From assembly GCF_018446385.1 (NCBI RefSeq), contig NC_055992.1, forward strand, positions 97,544,947 to 97,608,946: a DNA stretch of 64,000 nucleotides, in the 5' to 3' direction. A program made the translations under genes and the position numbers. Below are positions 24,807 to 37,578 of the stretch, in pieces. Origin of the DNA: Zingiber officinale (lineage: Eukaryota > Streptophyta > Magnoliopsida > Zingiberales > Zingiberaceae). Position 1 is the stretch's first letter, and every line of letters begins with the position of its first letter. The notes under the pieces were generated by a model that worked only from the letters and a program-made list of their open reading frames with translations, was not told the DNA's origin and did not search any database.

Positions 24807-27757
24807 AACAATGACCAAATCAATTCAAATAATTTAGTTAATTCAAAAAATTTAAAATTAAGTGAACATTTAGACATAAATAAGTCAAACATTAAAATAA
24901 ATTTGAATTTAAAAGTTAAAAATGAGAAAATGGATTTAGATAAAATCAATAAATACCTTAATAAAATATTTAATAATCTAGATAATATCAGTCCAGAAAA
25001 TTCTATCCAAAACTAAGATAATTTAAAATTAAATTTTAAAGATAGGACTAATATAATAAATTCAACTAATAATGTAAACTTAAAAGACAAAGAAAATATG
25101 AGGATAAATTCAAACACTTCAATAAACCAAAACCAAATTTAATAAATTCAAAATTAAATACTAAAGAAAAATTTGAAATTAACAATTAATAAAAAGTTAA
25201 AAGATAAATCTTTAAAGAAATATAATTCGAACAATTTAATCAATTCAAATTTAAAAACTAATAAAAAGTTAAACACTAAAAATAACCTTAACTTAAGATT
25301 GAAAGAAATTTTAAATATTAAATATACTCTTTTAAAGAAGAACAATTTGACCAATTTAATTAATTCAAAATTAAAATTTTAAATTTAAATTACAAATTAA
25401 ATATTAAATCTTAACTAAAAAATACCATCAAGTCTACTACAATTATAAAAATAATCGACATAAACCCAAAACTAAAATTTAATCCTGATCAATAATTCAG
25501 GGGAGGCTCCAAACTAGTTGACACCTCCAAAACTAACCTACCTGGCAGGGTAATTAGGATTAGCTTAAAAAGAAACAAACTTTAACTTGACTTACGGTAC
25601 TAGTGAAGTTTTGGATGATAGTATGTTAGGGAAGCTTTGTGTATGTATGTTTAGAAAGATATGACTTCGACCTGGTGCATTTGGTGAGTGGAATTAACTG
25701 AAGCTACCCCTTACGGATCCTAACTAGTTAGACCAAAGTTTTGTACTAAATTCAGTGGATAGGACTATTTGAAAAACCTCGAAGGCATGGTTACTCTAAT
25801 GATGTCTAAGTGACTTACCATAGCCCAGAAGTTTATCCAAAGAATGCATGTTTATTGAGCCTAAAGCTAAATCTGAATCTAACACAAAGTTAAACCAAAC
25901 TTTAAAAATTGAACTTAACTTCATCTCACAAAAATTATAGGATTCCCTGATTGAAAACTTAGATAGGGTGAGATAACTAATGACCAAAATTAAATTCAAA
26001 TAAGTTGAATTTAATTAAATTAAATTAATTGAATTAAATTAAAATTAAATTAAATTAAATTAAATTAAATCAAATTAAATTGAAAATTCAATTTTAAATT
26101 ATTTTTAAAATTATTTTAAACTTAAAAAATTATTCTTTTAAAAATTATTTTAAACTTAAAAATTATTTTAAAATTTATTTTAACTTGAAAACTATTTTAA
26201 AAATTATTTTAACTTCAAAACTATTTTAAAAATTATTTTAACTTAAAAACTATTTTAAAAATTATTTTAATTTAAAAATTATTTTAAAATTATTTTAGCA
26301 TAAAAACTATTTTAAAAATTATTCTTTTAAAAATTATTTTAAGTTAAAAATTATTTTAATATAAAAATTATTTTAAAATGTATTTTAACTTAAAAACTAT
26401 TTTAAAAATTATTTTAACTTAAAACTTATTTTCAAAATTATTTTAACTTAAAAATTACTTTAAAAATTATTTTAACTTTAAAATTATTCTAGAAATTATT
26501 TTAAAAATCATTTTATCTTAAAAATTATTTTAACCTTAAAATTATTCTAAAAATTATTTTAAAAATATTTTAACTTACAAAATTTTCAAAATTACTTTAA
26601 CTTAAAAGTTATTTTAAAAATAATTTTAACTTAAAAAAAAAATCAAAATCAATTTTAGCCTTAGTATAGATCAAATTTTTAGAATGCATGCTCCTATAAG
26701 TCTAGAACTTGAGCATCTCACCAACACATTAAGATTACTTTGTTTGTAAATTGCTAAACTTAGAAAGCGATGAGATGCATAGGGTGATTGTCTGGACTTA
26801 AGATGCTTAAATCAGTGCATTAATACAAGTCTGGGCGTTAAAAACCACACTAACAGTAATTAGATTACGTTATTCAGCTTAGTCAAACACTGACTGAATC
26901 AACTAAACTTAACCTGACTAATCATGTGAAAGTTGTTATCTTCTGATAGTTAGTAAGTAACTAAAGGTTAGACAGTTAAGGATACTTTCTAGTTGTTTTA
27001 TTTTAAAAATACTGTCAAGTTCAGGGAGAGTATTAATATTTTGCAAACTACTTGCATTTTTTTTAATATTTTACAAAATTATTTTAAAATTTTACTTCCT
27101 TAGTCTTTAAAAGTTTTAAAGATAGGTTTTAAAAATTAGTTTGACAAAATTTTTGAAAACGACTTGACATAGTTTTTAAAAATTCTTTTGCTTAAAAATT
27201 ATTTTTGAAACCCTTAAATTTTTTAAAAGACATTTTTGAAAACATCCTTTATATCTTTTTTTTATTTTTAAAATATTATTCAAAATGTTAAAATATTTTC
27301 AAAACTCAATTTTAAAACTATTTTCCAGAACTTTTTTCCATTTTTGAAAATGTTGTAACTTTGTTTTAGAATTTTCAAATTTTATGTCTTTTGAAAATCT
27401 AATGAAAAAAATAGTAAAGTGTGAAAATTATGTGAAATTAGTAAACTTTGAAAATTATTTCTAATTTCTTTATTGAAAATCTTTATTTTGAACAAGTTAT
27501 TAACTTATTTTAATAAGTTTAAACTCCCCAGTATACCTAAAAATTTTCTGTTCTCCAAAATTTCTTTCCTTTACTTAGTCAATTTTTCTACACTTGTTAA
27601 TGCTTATTATTTTTAATGAATGTCAAAGGGAGAGTGTTAGGTGGATTAAATTAGTAAAAACCAAATGATACTTCAAAATCAAACTAACTTAGACCATGCC
27701 ATATTTTATTTTTTTTTGCATATTTTTCACTAACTTAACCCAGGTTGTCATTGTATC
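24807..27757 (+). other. AT-rich internal region of element 1
   Basis: No conserved domain. Stretches of Lys/Asn/Leu-only codons (for example 25173-25382) and a long A/T tandem array precede a more ordinary AT-rich part and the polypurine tract. Confidence 0.65.
25990..26640. repeat. A/T tandem array (TTTTAAAAATTATTTTAACTT-type units)
   Basis: About 20 imperfect units of 20-30 bp made of aaaattattttaactt/aaaactattttaaa, preceded by taaattaaat repeats. Almost no G or C for over 600 bp. Confidence 0.85.
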
Positions 27758-27771
27758 AAAAAGGGGGAGAT
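27758..27771 (+). other. Polypurine tract of element 1
   Basis: aaaaagggggagat directly before the 3' LTR (TGTTGG at 27772). Confidence 0.85.
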
Positions 27772-28537
27772 TGTTGGTGTGGTTAACACTAACGGTCTAA
27801 TTCAGGTTTTGATGAAAGACAATGCAGGTTAAGTTAGTTTTTGTGTGATCTAACACTTTAACTGAGCGTGCAGGAGAAATCCAGCTAGGTCGACGGGCCG
27901 ACTGGATAGCTGGTGCGAAGCTCAGCTAGGTCGACGGGCTGATCGGATAGCTGGCACGAAGTCCAGATATGTCGACGGGTTGACCGGATATCTAGCACGA
28001 AGCTCAGCTAGGGCAACGAGCCAACTGGATAGCTGGCACGAAGTCCAGCTAGGTCAACGGGATGACCGGATAGCTAGCACGAAGTCCAGACTGGTCGACG
28101 GGCTGATCGGATGTCTAGCAAAAGATAAGTAAAGGTAAGTCACTATAGGAGAGTGACTGCGAGGACGTATCCCAGTTGAGGGACAGTAGGCGTCGGTTTA
28201 GTTTAAGTCCATTTGGAATCCTTAAACTAAGACATTGACTAGTTCTCGGTCCTGGGAGGACAGGAACTAATTACTCTATTTTTTATATTGTGCTAACACT
28301 TGTCTTGCAGGGTATTTTGGACTAACACATTTATTGCAGGACAAGAAAACAAGCAAAGAAGCAAAGCCGCCTTCGGGTGAACAGTACCCGAAGGCGCCTT
28401 CCATGGCTATGTAAGGTGCCTTCCACGGATAGGATTTGACCGGTTCGAAGATAAGGCGTAGCGATGTCAGAATTGATTTTTGCCTCATTGGAGGTGTCTT
28501 CCATGCTTATGGAAGGCGCCTTCCAAGCCTTATATAA

Positions 28538-31500
28538 TGTAACGACCACCCTTCTTACTACTACTACTCTTTAAGGGTGACATTTACTTAACTACTAACT
28601 CTATTTAACCGGTATGATCGAAACCACGAGGAGTCCTTATCGAAAAATTTCGGCAGAGTCTCCCTTGTACCGGTGACCATAAACTGAGATACAAATATAG
28701 TATACATCAGGCACAGGTGGCTGGAACATATAACAAACTCTCACGCAGTTAAATAAGCATCAAACACTACTCACATCAAAAATAACCCAAAAGTACATAC
28801 ATACTAAACTAAGTACATCTTAGCATGCAACCTAGAACAACAATAATCTTAAATAACATGAATCTTAAAGTACAACTTCAAATGTTTCTTAATCACTAAA
28901 GTGCGAAAAACTCAATAACAACCCAAGTCTCTCCTATAGTCCTGGCATCACACATCATCGAACACCTCCTTGTCGCCTTCCTTTGCTAAAACTTTTCCTT
29001 TCCTGTATCTGTAGTAAGAGGAAATGCAAACTATAAGCGAATGCTTAGTAAGCGCTATCTAACTCACAAAAACTCGAATATGCATGTAAACATACTGAAA
29101 TCCAAGAACTGAAAACTCTAAGGAAACTACTACACATACTCATCTAATAGCAAAAGAATAATGCATACTGGAATGCTAGACATGTAAAGCTAATCAGAAT
29201 AACATGCTAGCAGAAGGAAAATTAAAACTTGCTGAATTCTAAACACTTTCTGAAACTTATTTCGTTTGCTTAAAAACTTATTCTTTTATATCACTTGCTT
29301 AAAACTTATACTTTTATACTTATGTGAAACTTATTTTACTTATTCAAAAGCTTATACTTATAATACTTCAAAATAATAATCAACTTCTCTTGGGCCCAGG
29401 CATAGTACCATCTTATGTGCGTTCCCTAACAGGTTGGGGTAGCGAGCCACCAATCCTAAAAGAGCAGACCTTGGTCTACCAGGGCCAAGATCTTAGGATT
29501 GGACACCTGGATTTGTTTAACGACAACCTTAGAAGTCGGGCACTAGCCTCTTCAAAGTAAAATATCTTATTATCTTAATTACTTCTTATTTAAATGCCTT
29601 GGCATTTTAACAAGCACATTGTGTGCCAAAATCCCTAAAGTCTTGACTTTGGGATCTACTTAAGACCTTGGTCTTTTTTTTTCTTTTCTTTATCTTTCTT
29701 ATACTTCTAATAAAAGAATGCTTCTTACATAACGGAAATGTTTAAACAAATTCTAACACTGAAATGCTTAAACAAAAATCTATACTATCTCGTATTCATT
29801 GCCTAATGGTCAAGAATGACCGGATTGCACAACAAACTCCAACTCAAGCTAAAAACCTGCTGGGATCTCCAAACTTCACTAGTCATTTCCTAACAAGTTA
29901 AGTTCTGAGTATAAATACCAAATAATCAAGTAACTAAAAGCTAGAGATCAGGTATAGCTTTAAATATACCCTATAAGTTAAGAACATGAATCTTGTCAGC
30001 CTCTCAAATCTCAAACTAGCAATCTCTCTAAATGAATCCTTCAATGTGCAATGAACTTCATAGGCATCTCACCTTTATCAGTTATTGTCATCGGCAACAT
30101 TCACAAATTCACTATCCCTCTTAGTGACATTTTAAATTTTAGGTGCCTTATCTTGCTTCCTTAATGATGAAAACATAATTTGCTTTTTATTTTCTACAAA
30201 GAAGCACAGTTCTTCCATGATACTCAATCTTGTAACCACGTCAATTCTTTCCCATGTATAATATTTGCTACATATGGGCTTCAGGGAAATAAACTAAAAT
30301 AATAACAAAGGGGCCATCAAGTCCTCTTTAAGCATGCTACAACAGAACTAAAAGTAGCAAGCAAATCTAGGAACTAATCTTAAACCTCTAGCAACCACAT
30401 TAATCTATACAGCATGTTCCGAAAGCAAGGAAAGGACTAAAATCCATAGCTATTCCAGTTCTGTACAAACCAATCAAACACCTCAAGGAAAAGATGATAC
30501 TACTATCAAAGAGTTGATACATGATATACTGGAACCAGAACTTAATGGGTCTACACATTCTAAATTCTTTCCAACTAAGTAAAGCATAAAGAGAAGTTGT
30601 TGTTGTTAAACGTGGTTTACTAGGACAGAACTTAGGGAATCTACTTATTCTTAATTTATTCCAACCAAGCAAAGAATAAAGGACAGAATTGCTACTGCTA
30701 TCACAAGTTGACACGTGATATGAATCACTTCCAACATAAAGCATAAGGAAAGAATTTGCTACTGCTAAATGTGATTTACTAAGAAATCTGTAACTAAAAT
30801 ACTATACTATGAAATCAATGAATCTAAAACCCATATAACACTTATTTTCATTGTCTAGCAGTGAAAATACGAAACCCATAAACTCCATATGAACTGATAC
30901 ACAAGATAGGAAATCAGAAGTCAACTCACTCAATTCTGTCCAAAAATTCGAGCCAATCAAAGAACACCAAAACTCCTCAAGTTCAACCCAACAACACCAT
31001 CATGGTTTCAAGGAGAAAACACAAATCGAATCCACAACTCCAAATCCATTCAATGAAACATAAACAGAACCGAACAAGATCTGACATAGTTAAATGATCA
31101 AAACCTTATAGCCTAAAATTATGCTTCTGTAACAAGATCTTACCTAAAGATTTCTCGAACTTAACTTACCATGTAAAGAACATCTCTAAACCATCCTAAT
31201 GCTGTATAAAAACCGAAGCAAGGAAAACAAAGGCATTAAAATCCGGACTGCAACAAGCTCCAAGAGGGGTTGTTCTAAACTCCAAAAGAGTTGGTCGTGC
31301 TTGCAGAAAATGCTAATAAAACTGGGATGCTAATTAAGGTAACAAGGAAATCTAAGTTTGATATGCTAACTTCAAGGCTGTTCTTTTCATTGCAGCAAGG
31401 AGAAAAATAGCCACAGGGAACTAACAAACTGCATGTTAAGGAACTAATAACAAAAAGGTCTAATTAAACCACAGGGAACTAATAGAGCACTCCCAAAGGT

Positions 31501-32555
31501 AAAGCTATTCATGCCTTTTGCATAACACAACTCAAACTGCATAGTGATCACTAAAGGAAATTACCCGTGCCCTTTTATAACACCAACCGAAACTGCACAG
31601 CAGCTCCTAACCAAATCAACCCTCACAGAAATGAACTAATCATGCTCATAAGTCCCAAAAAGAAAATGGCCTAATTGGCCCAAAACATAATTGCCCTTCT
31701 TGCTATGTGTCACGGCAACAAAATAAAGGAACAAAGGTTATCAGATTATAGCACACCACAACAGCAATGCAAAGGGAAACAAAAATCCAACTATGAGATG
31801 CTCATTATCAGAATTGGAAAGTCTAGACTATATGCCAAATTCATTAAAAACCCATTCCCATCTTCTTATAAAACTCACGGCAGCAAAACCATGTAAACTA
31901 GAAATTTTCACAGAAAATTCGAGAACAAAAGGAATAAGAACCCGAAACTATCCTACTGCAGGTGAGTAGCGACTTACTTTTGCTTTTGGGACTTACAACC
32001 GAAAGAGGAAGGTTCTAGGGTTCGGAGAAGCTTCAAACCTCGGCGGCTTCTTTGTGTTTCCGAGCTCCTCTCGTCGAGGTGGTCATGCACGGGTGAAGAC
32101 CGGTCGGAAAAAGCCTTTTGTCGGCGCCGGAGACCAAGCCCTAACGCGTTGTTGTGTTTTCGCCCGAGAACAGAATGCCGACGCACGGGGAGAGGAGAGG
32201 AGAGAAAATTTTCGGGAAAAAGAAAACCTAATTCTTTTCTTATAACTAGGGTTTTTATTAAATACTATACCTTAAATATTTGTCGCTCTTTCCTTATTCA
32301 GCAACGCCCGCGTGAACACTTGGTCAGCCCGGTTTGCTTAAGGTTTGGCTTAACCCGAGATCCACGGTTCGAATCTCGGCTTGGACATTATTTTTGTCCA
32401 AACTTCTCTCGTTTAGTAAAAATATCAAACGACCTCCAAAAATTGCATAAAAATACTCTAAAAATTTTTAAAAATCTCTAGAATTTTTCTAAAGCATTTC
32501 TAACTATTTTTAAATTACTTTTGGGACTCGAAATGAGGAAATTTGGATTTTTACA
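28538..32555 (+). mobile_element. 4.0 kb solo LTR, probably Ty3/Gypsy
   Basis: TGTAACGACCACCC...GGATTTTTACA with a perfect TATAA target duplication (28533-28537 and 32556-32560). No internal region, primer site or duplicated terminal repeat is found, so it is a solo LTR of unusual length. The TGTAACGACC start is common in plant Ty3/Gypsy LTRs; the lineage is not resolved. Internal short repeats (gaaag.aattgctactgct) recur at 30590-30780. ORFs here (30400-30744, 32054-32481) have no recognisable domain. Confidence 0.85.
32321..32380 (+). other. tRNA-like internal-promoter motif in the 4 kb LTR
   Basis: GGTTCGAATCTC (32366-32377) matches the Pol III B-box/T-loop consensus. TGGTCAGCCCGG about 45 bp upstream is a weak A-box. 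CCGAGAT (32355-32361) and ATCTCGG (32373-32379) form a perfect 7-bp inverted repeat around it. No complete tRNA cloverleaf can be drawn. Confidence 0.35.
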
Positions 32556-32699
32556 TATAAGGTAGTTTCGAGGAGGCATGGACACAACAACTACATACGA
32601 GCTACTACGCGTTCTTTCAAGCTTCCGACTGCTCTCGATTGCTGCTACAAGTCTACTACGAAGCTGCTGAGCCCGACGACTAATCTGAGGAGTTCTGGT

Positions 32700-34301
32700 T
32701 GTTAGGACCTTCGGACGCGGCTAGAGAGGGGGGGTGTGAATAGCCGACCCCAAATTCACATTTCTTCCTACAATTTTAGTTAGCGCAGCGGAAATAAAAG
32801 ATAGAAACGAAACAGGAGAATATCAAACCTCAAACGCGACGATATAACGAGGTTCGGAGATGATACTCCTACTCCTCGGCGTGTCCGTAAGGTGACCGAA
32901 TCCTATCAATCCGTCGGTGGATGAGACCTCGGAAAACCGGCTAATAAAAACTCCTTCTGGGTGGAGAAACCTCGCTACAATCTCTCTTGCAACAGTAAGA
33001 TCGGAGTACAAAGATAAAGCAAGAAGCTAAGAACAATATGAATGTAAAAAACACTAGTTTTCTTGCCTTCTCGTCGACTGGTGATGAAGCAACCACTTCA
33101 CGGATGCCAACAACAGCAGCAACTGATCAGTTGGAGTCCAGCCAAGGGAAGCTCACACGAAGCTTCAGCAGTGGAGAGCTCAACAAAGCTCAGATCGCAG
33201 GAGCAAGAAGAAGTCACACCACCTTTTTCTTTTGTAGAGGCCTTCAACCTCGATTTATAACCTGAACCTGCGAAGAAGACAAAGAAGACACAGAAATCTA
33301 GCCGTTGTGACTCAACGGCTAGGCCTGGACCGATCAGGCTCCACCCTGATCGATTCAGGATGGATCTGATCGGTCAGGGGACCGATCAGGCCCTAGGCTG
33401 ATCGGCCCCCAGACCGATCCCAACTCTCACAGAGAGTTGGTTGCAGATCCCTGATCGGTCTGTGGACCGATCAGGCCATAGATGGATCGGTCCACCGACC
33501 GATCCCTCCTATTCCTTCTCCCAATCTGTTTGGTTACTGATCGGTCACCAGACCGATCAGATGACCCACAGTGAGAATCAGTGTATCACTGGATCGGTCA
33601 GCAGACCGATCCAGATACCCATAGTATCATTGGATCGGTCAGCAGACCGATCCAATTTCCCAGCCTTAAACCCTAAAGCCTTCCTGATCTAGAGAACGAG
33701 CTACCGAGCCCTCTCCGACTTCCACGTCTAGTCCAGAGAACGAGCTACCGATCCCTCTCTGACCTAGTACAGAGAACGAGCTACCGAGCCCTCTCTGACC
33801 TAGTCCGGAGAACGAGCTACCGAGCCCTCTCTGACTCCATCTAGTCCAGAGAACGAGCTACCGAGCCCTCTCCGACCTCCCATGCCAAGCTTCCATACTT
33901 GGACTTTTTCCCGTGCCCAGCTCCCTGCTTGGACTTTTCCCGTACCAAGCTCCCTGCTTGGACTTTTCCGTGCCAAGTCTCCATACTTGGACTTTTCCCG
34001 TGCCAAGCTCCCTGCTTGGACTTTTCCGTGCCAAGTCTCCATACTTGGACTTTTCCCGTGCCAAGCTCCCTGCTTGGACCTTTCCGTGCCAAGTCTCTAT
34101 ACTTGGACTTTTCCCAAATCAGGTCAACTCAAGTCAGGTCAACCTTGACCAAAGGTTGCACCCACAATCCCCCAAGTTCCTATTCTTGTCAAACATCAAA
34201 ATATAACTTCTCTATTCTTATCAAACATCAAAATATACCTCGAGTCAAGTCAACTCGAGTCGGGTCACCCAGGTCAACCTTTACCTAAGGTTGCACCAAC
34301 A
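32700..34301 (-). repeat. 3' LTR of element 2
   Basis: 1602 bp. On the minus strand TGTTGGTGCAACC...AGGTCCTAACA. Contains a GATCGGTC dyad cluster (33325-33655), five copies of a ~37-bp unit (gaacgagctaccgagccct; about 33690-33880) and ~58-bp units around ccatacttggacttttccc (33890-34115). The many overlapping ORFs on both strands here are translated repeats. Confidence 0.93.
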
Positions 34302-34318
34302 ATCTCCCCCTTTTTGAT
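34302..34318 (-). other. Polypurine tract of element 2
   Basis: Minus strand AAAAAGGGGGAGAT next to the 3' LTR, identical to that of element 1. Confidence 0.85.
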
Positions 34319-34799
34319 GTTTGACAAAAACCATAATCAAGTTAGGTTAACCCGATAACCTAACTTAGGTTTTCCAATAGTTCTCCAATGTTCTTTCTCG
34401 AACATTCTCCCCAAACTCCAATGTTCTTCCTTGAACATTCTCTAGACATTCTCCCCCTTTTTGACACACATCAAAAGAAGTGAATCAAGGTCAAGAGTTT
34501 CTTCCTAATGAAAGTCCCATACCTTTCATTGAAACCCTTAATTTCCCCCTTGATACTAAAATCAACAATCAACTTAGTGATAATCTCTTATCACTCATCC
34601 TCAGAAATCTTGACGAGTAAAAACTCTCCCTAAAAGTCAACTCCCCCTTGACCAATAGGTAAAAACTCCCCCTAAAGGTCAACTCCTCCTTGACCATTGC
34701 ACCGACAATGTCTTGGAGAGTTTCAACCCTTTAGAAATCTAAAACACCAACTTCCACAGCTGAAATTTCAGACAACAGTCGAAAATCAGTATTTTGGCA

Positions 34800-34930
34800 T
34801 GCTCTGACCGGTCACCAGACCGATCAGGACTCCACTGGATCGGTCACCCGACCGATCCACACTACCCCGGATCGGACCAGTGACCGATCCAGACTTCCCT
34901 GGACCGATTAGGATCTCCTCTGATCGTTCC
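34800..34930. repeat. GATCGGTC dyad cluster inside element 2
   Basis: Four to five dyads (accggtcaccagaccgatc type) lie about 500 bp inside the polypurine tract. They use the same theme as the element's LTR, not the ATCGAT theme of neighbouring families. Confidence 0.75.
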
Positions 34931-36243
34931 ACGACTCTCTGATAAGGATTTCTGATTTTTCTCCCGAAATTCAGAAACCCCTAAAAAACAGAAAATTCCA
35001 AAAATTATAAAATTTTGAGGATACATTCCTCATCACATATATTATCATAGAAAAATAGTTTTCTATGAAAATAACTCTCATTTTTTAATCTTGATACAAA
35101 GTTCGAAAGACTTTGAAATAACTCAAGGTTAATCCATCTTTGTATCAACTTGCTCAATGATGAATGTTATCAATAGAAAAGCTTCATCAAGGTTTTTTAA
35201 ATCAATTTTGAAATGATCTTAAACCATTCAATTTAGGACCACAATCTTAGGGCTAAATGTACATGACTTGTACACAAGTTTTCCCTATGATCCTCAAATT
35301 CGAATTAGGCTCATCTAGGTACAAGAACTATGCACCTTGATCCTAACTCATAATCCTAATATCTCACACACATCTAAGGTGTATCAAATACATCCAAGTC
35401 AATTTTGATGTGAGATATGGGTTTAGGTCATCTTAAGCTAAGTTCTCATGCATTTCTAAATAACAATTTGATCTCCATATCAAATTGTGTTTCTATCCTT
35501 AAATCAAATTAATTGATCATAAATGCAAGAGATGATGACATGACATAAAATAATATCATAAGTGGAAACATGTGTCAATGTCATGATGTCATGTCATCAA
35601 GTATGAAACTTAAATAAGGCATGACATATAACTAACCTAAGCATTATCATGACATTTCAAATGATAATAAAATAAATATGATGTCATGACATGGCATATG
35701 ACAAACAATGTATGGCAAATAACATATAAAGGTATAGAAAATACCTAATTCTAGCATTAGTTGCCATTTTTGATAATTTTGATCATTTTACCATAAATTC
35801 TATATTCCTAAGTGTAATAGACCTAAAATCATATACTAAAGATTTTTAGATCACTATGTGCCAATTAGATTGATCCTAGGAAACTCCTCAAATGTGGTTG
35901 GCACATCCTAATCACCTTAGGAATAATTTTTAATTTCATTTTCAAGGCTTGATTACACCTTGAAAATTCCTAAAATGCCACCTTTTGCCATGAGTAGGTT
36001 AACTACCTATCCAATTAAGGTTGGCACACCCTAAACCATCTAGCGTGAAGGAATCACGCTCCTAGGAACCCAATACCTATTTGAGCTCATTGGGTTCACT
36101 AAATATTCACTAGGGATGACTTCCCTAGCAACCCTCCTAATGACCCTCCTAGACTTTAAAGCCTTGGTCATTTGGGACTCATCAAGATCAACTCTAGGGA
36201 TGACTCCCCTTGTGACCTTGGTGATGGTCTTCTTAGCCCTAGG

Positions 36244-37516
36244 TCATGTTCCATAATCGAATGGAACATTATGGTAAGCGGGCTTGACCACTTGAGACTT
36301 AGGTTTGTGACCCAAACCTCTCATGTCCTTGGGCTTTGATTTTTGACCCTTAGACCCTAGAGTTGACTTCTCCAAATTCTTAAGAGTCTTTTCTAAAGTG
36401 TCAAGTCTTAACCTCAAGACTTGATTTTCCTTCTTTAATACCTCAAGCTTTAATTTTCCATTTTTCTTTGAGGTATTCCTAGGCATATGTCTAGTTGTTT
36501 TGGGATTCCTATCTAGGTTTTTTTTAACCTTAGATGAGTTAACTCTAGGGTTGGCATTTCTAGCATTGTCCTTATCTAGGCTAACATGTTTGGCACCTAA
36601 GCACATGTATCGGTTTCTATGGTTATCATGCTTATCATTATTGACAATTGCAATAAAACTACTAGCATGTGTCTTATTAGAATTGCAAGAATGTGCCTTA
36701 AAGGATACCTTAGGGTTTGCCTTAGCTCCCCCCCATAGATGTGCTTGGTCTCTTGTTCTTGTGAGGTTGCCTCCCCCTTGGACATTGACTCCTATAATGT
36801 CCCCTTTGCTTGCATTGGAAGCACACCACGTGCTCCTTGCCCTTGCGTATCGGGACTCCAGCTTCCTTGACTTTTGGTGCCGGTGGAGTCTTCCTGATCC
36901 TCTTTGGACATTTACTTTTGTAATGCCCATATTCCCTACACTCAAAGCACATTATATGTAATTTACTTGAAATTAAGTTGCTTGAGTTACCTAGGGTTGA
37001 GGATGGATATAAGCTCTCTCCTTCATCCCTTCCGGAGGTAGAGACTTCTTCTTCTTGCTCCAGTCTTGAAGAAGAACTCTCCTCCTCTTCTTCCTTAGAT
37101 GTTGAGTAGCCCTCAACTTCTAATTCCATACCTCCATGATGTGAGCTACTTGGCTCACTTGACTCCTCTTCATGACTTGAATTGGAGCTCTCCTCATGGA
37201 ACTTAACCAAGTTGTTCCACAATTCCTTGGCATTGTTGTATCCACCTATCTTACACAAGATATCATTAGGTAATGAAAATTCAAAGATTTTCGTTACCTC
37301 GTCATTGATTATGGATTGGTGGATTTGTTCCTTCGTCCACTTCTTCTTCTCGAGAGGTTCTCCTTCTTTATCGACCGGAGGAATAAAACCTACTTGTACA
37401 CAATTCCAATTTACTAGGTTAGTCATAAGAAAATACTTCATTCTTACCTTCCAATACGCGAGGTCGTCGCGATCGTAGAAGGGTGGAATCGTGACGTCTT
37501 CTCCAAGTTGATCCAT
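36244..37516 (-). pseudogene. gag of element 2 (one frameshift)
   Basis: 37516-36722 encodes 264 residues: an N-terminal gag region with PPFYDRDDLAYWKVRMKYFL, a central ILCKIGGYNNAKELWNNL segment, a Ser/Glu-rich linker, and two CCHC zinc knuckles (CFECREYGHYKSKCPK and CFQCKQRGHYRSQCPR) that would bind RNA. A frameshift near 36770 moves the reading to 36945-36244, which continues into a basic region and a coiled coil (LEVLKKENQVLRLRLDTLEK). The C-terminal coiled coil after the knuckles is shared with the remnant at 16939. No protease motif (D-T/S-G) follows. The role would be particle assembly, with enzymes supplied by another element. Confidence 0.88.
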
Positions 37517-37560
37517 TCTCTAGCTCGTGTTCCCCCGGGTGTTAATCCGACGAAGAGCGA

Positions 37561-37576
37561 CCTTGCTCTGATACCA
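37561..37576 (-). other. Primer-binding site of element 2
   Basis: TGGTATCAGAGCAAGG on the minus strand, two bases after the 5' LTR end; initiator Met-tRNA type. Confidence 0.9.
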
Positions 37577-37578
37577 CT

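Noticed and set aside
31675..32481. ORFs in the 4 kb solo LTR
   Set aside because: No conserved domain, overlapping in several frames, inside an LTR with clear target duplication.
33441..34288. Several overlapping ORFs on both strands rich in Trp-Thr-Phe-Pro or Arg-Ser-Ile-Asp-like repeats
   Set aside because: Translations of tandem and dyad repeats in the LTRs of element 2; the same effect occurs at 20916-21409 and 42672-43225.
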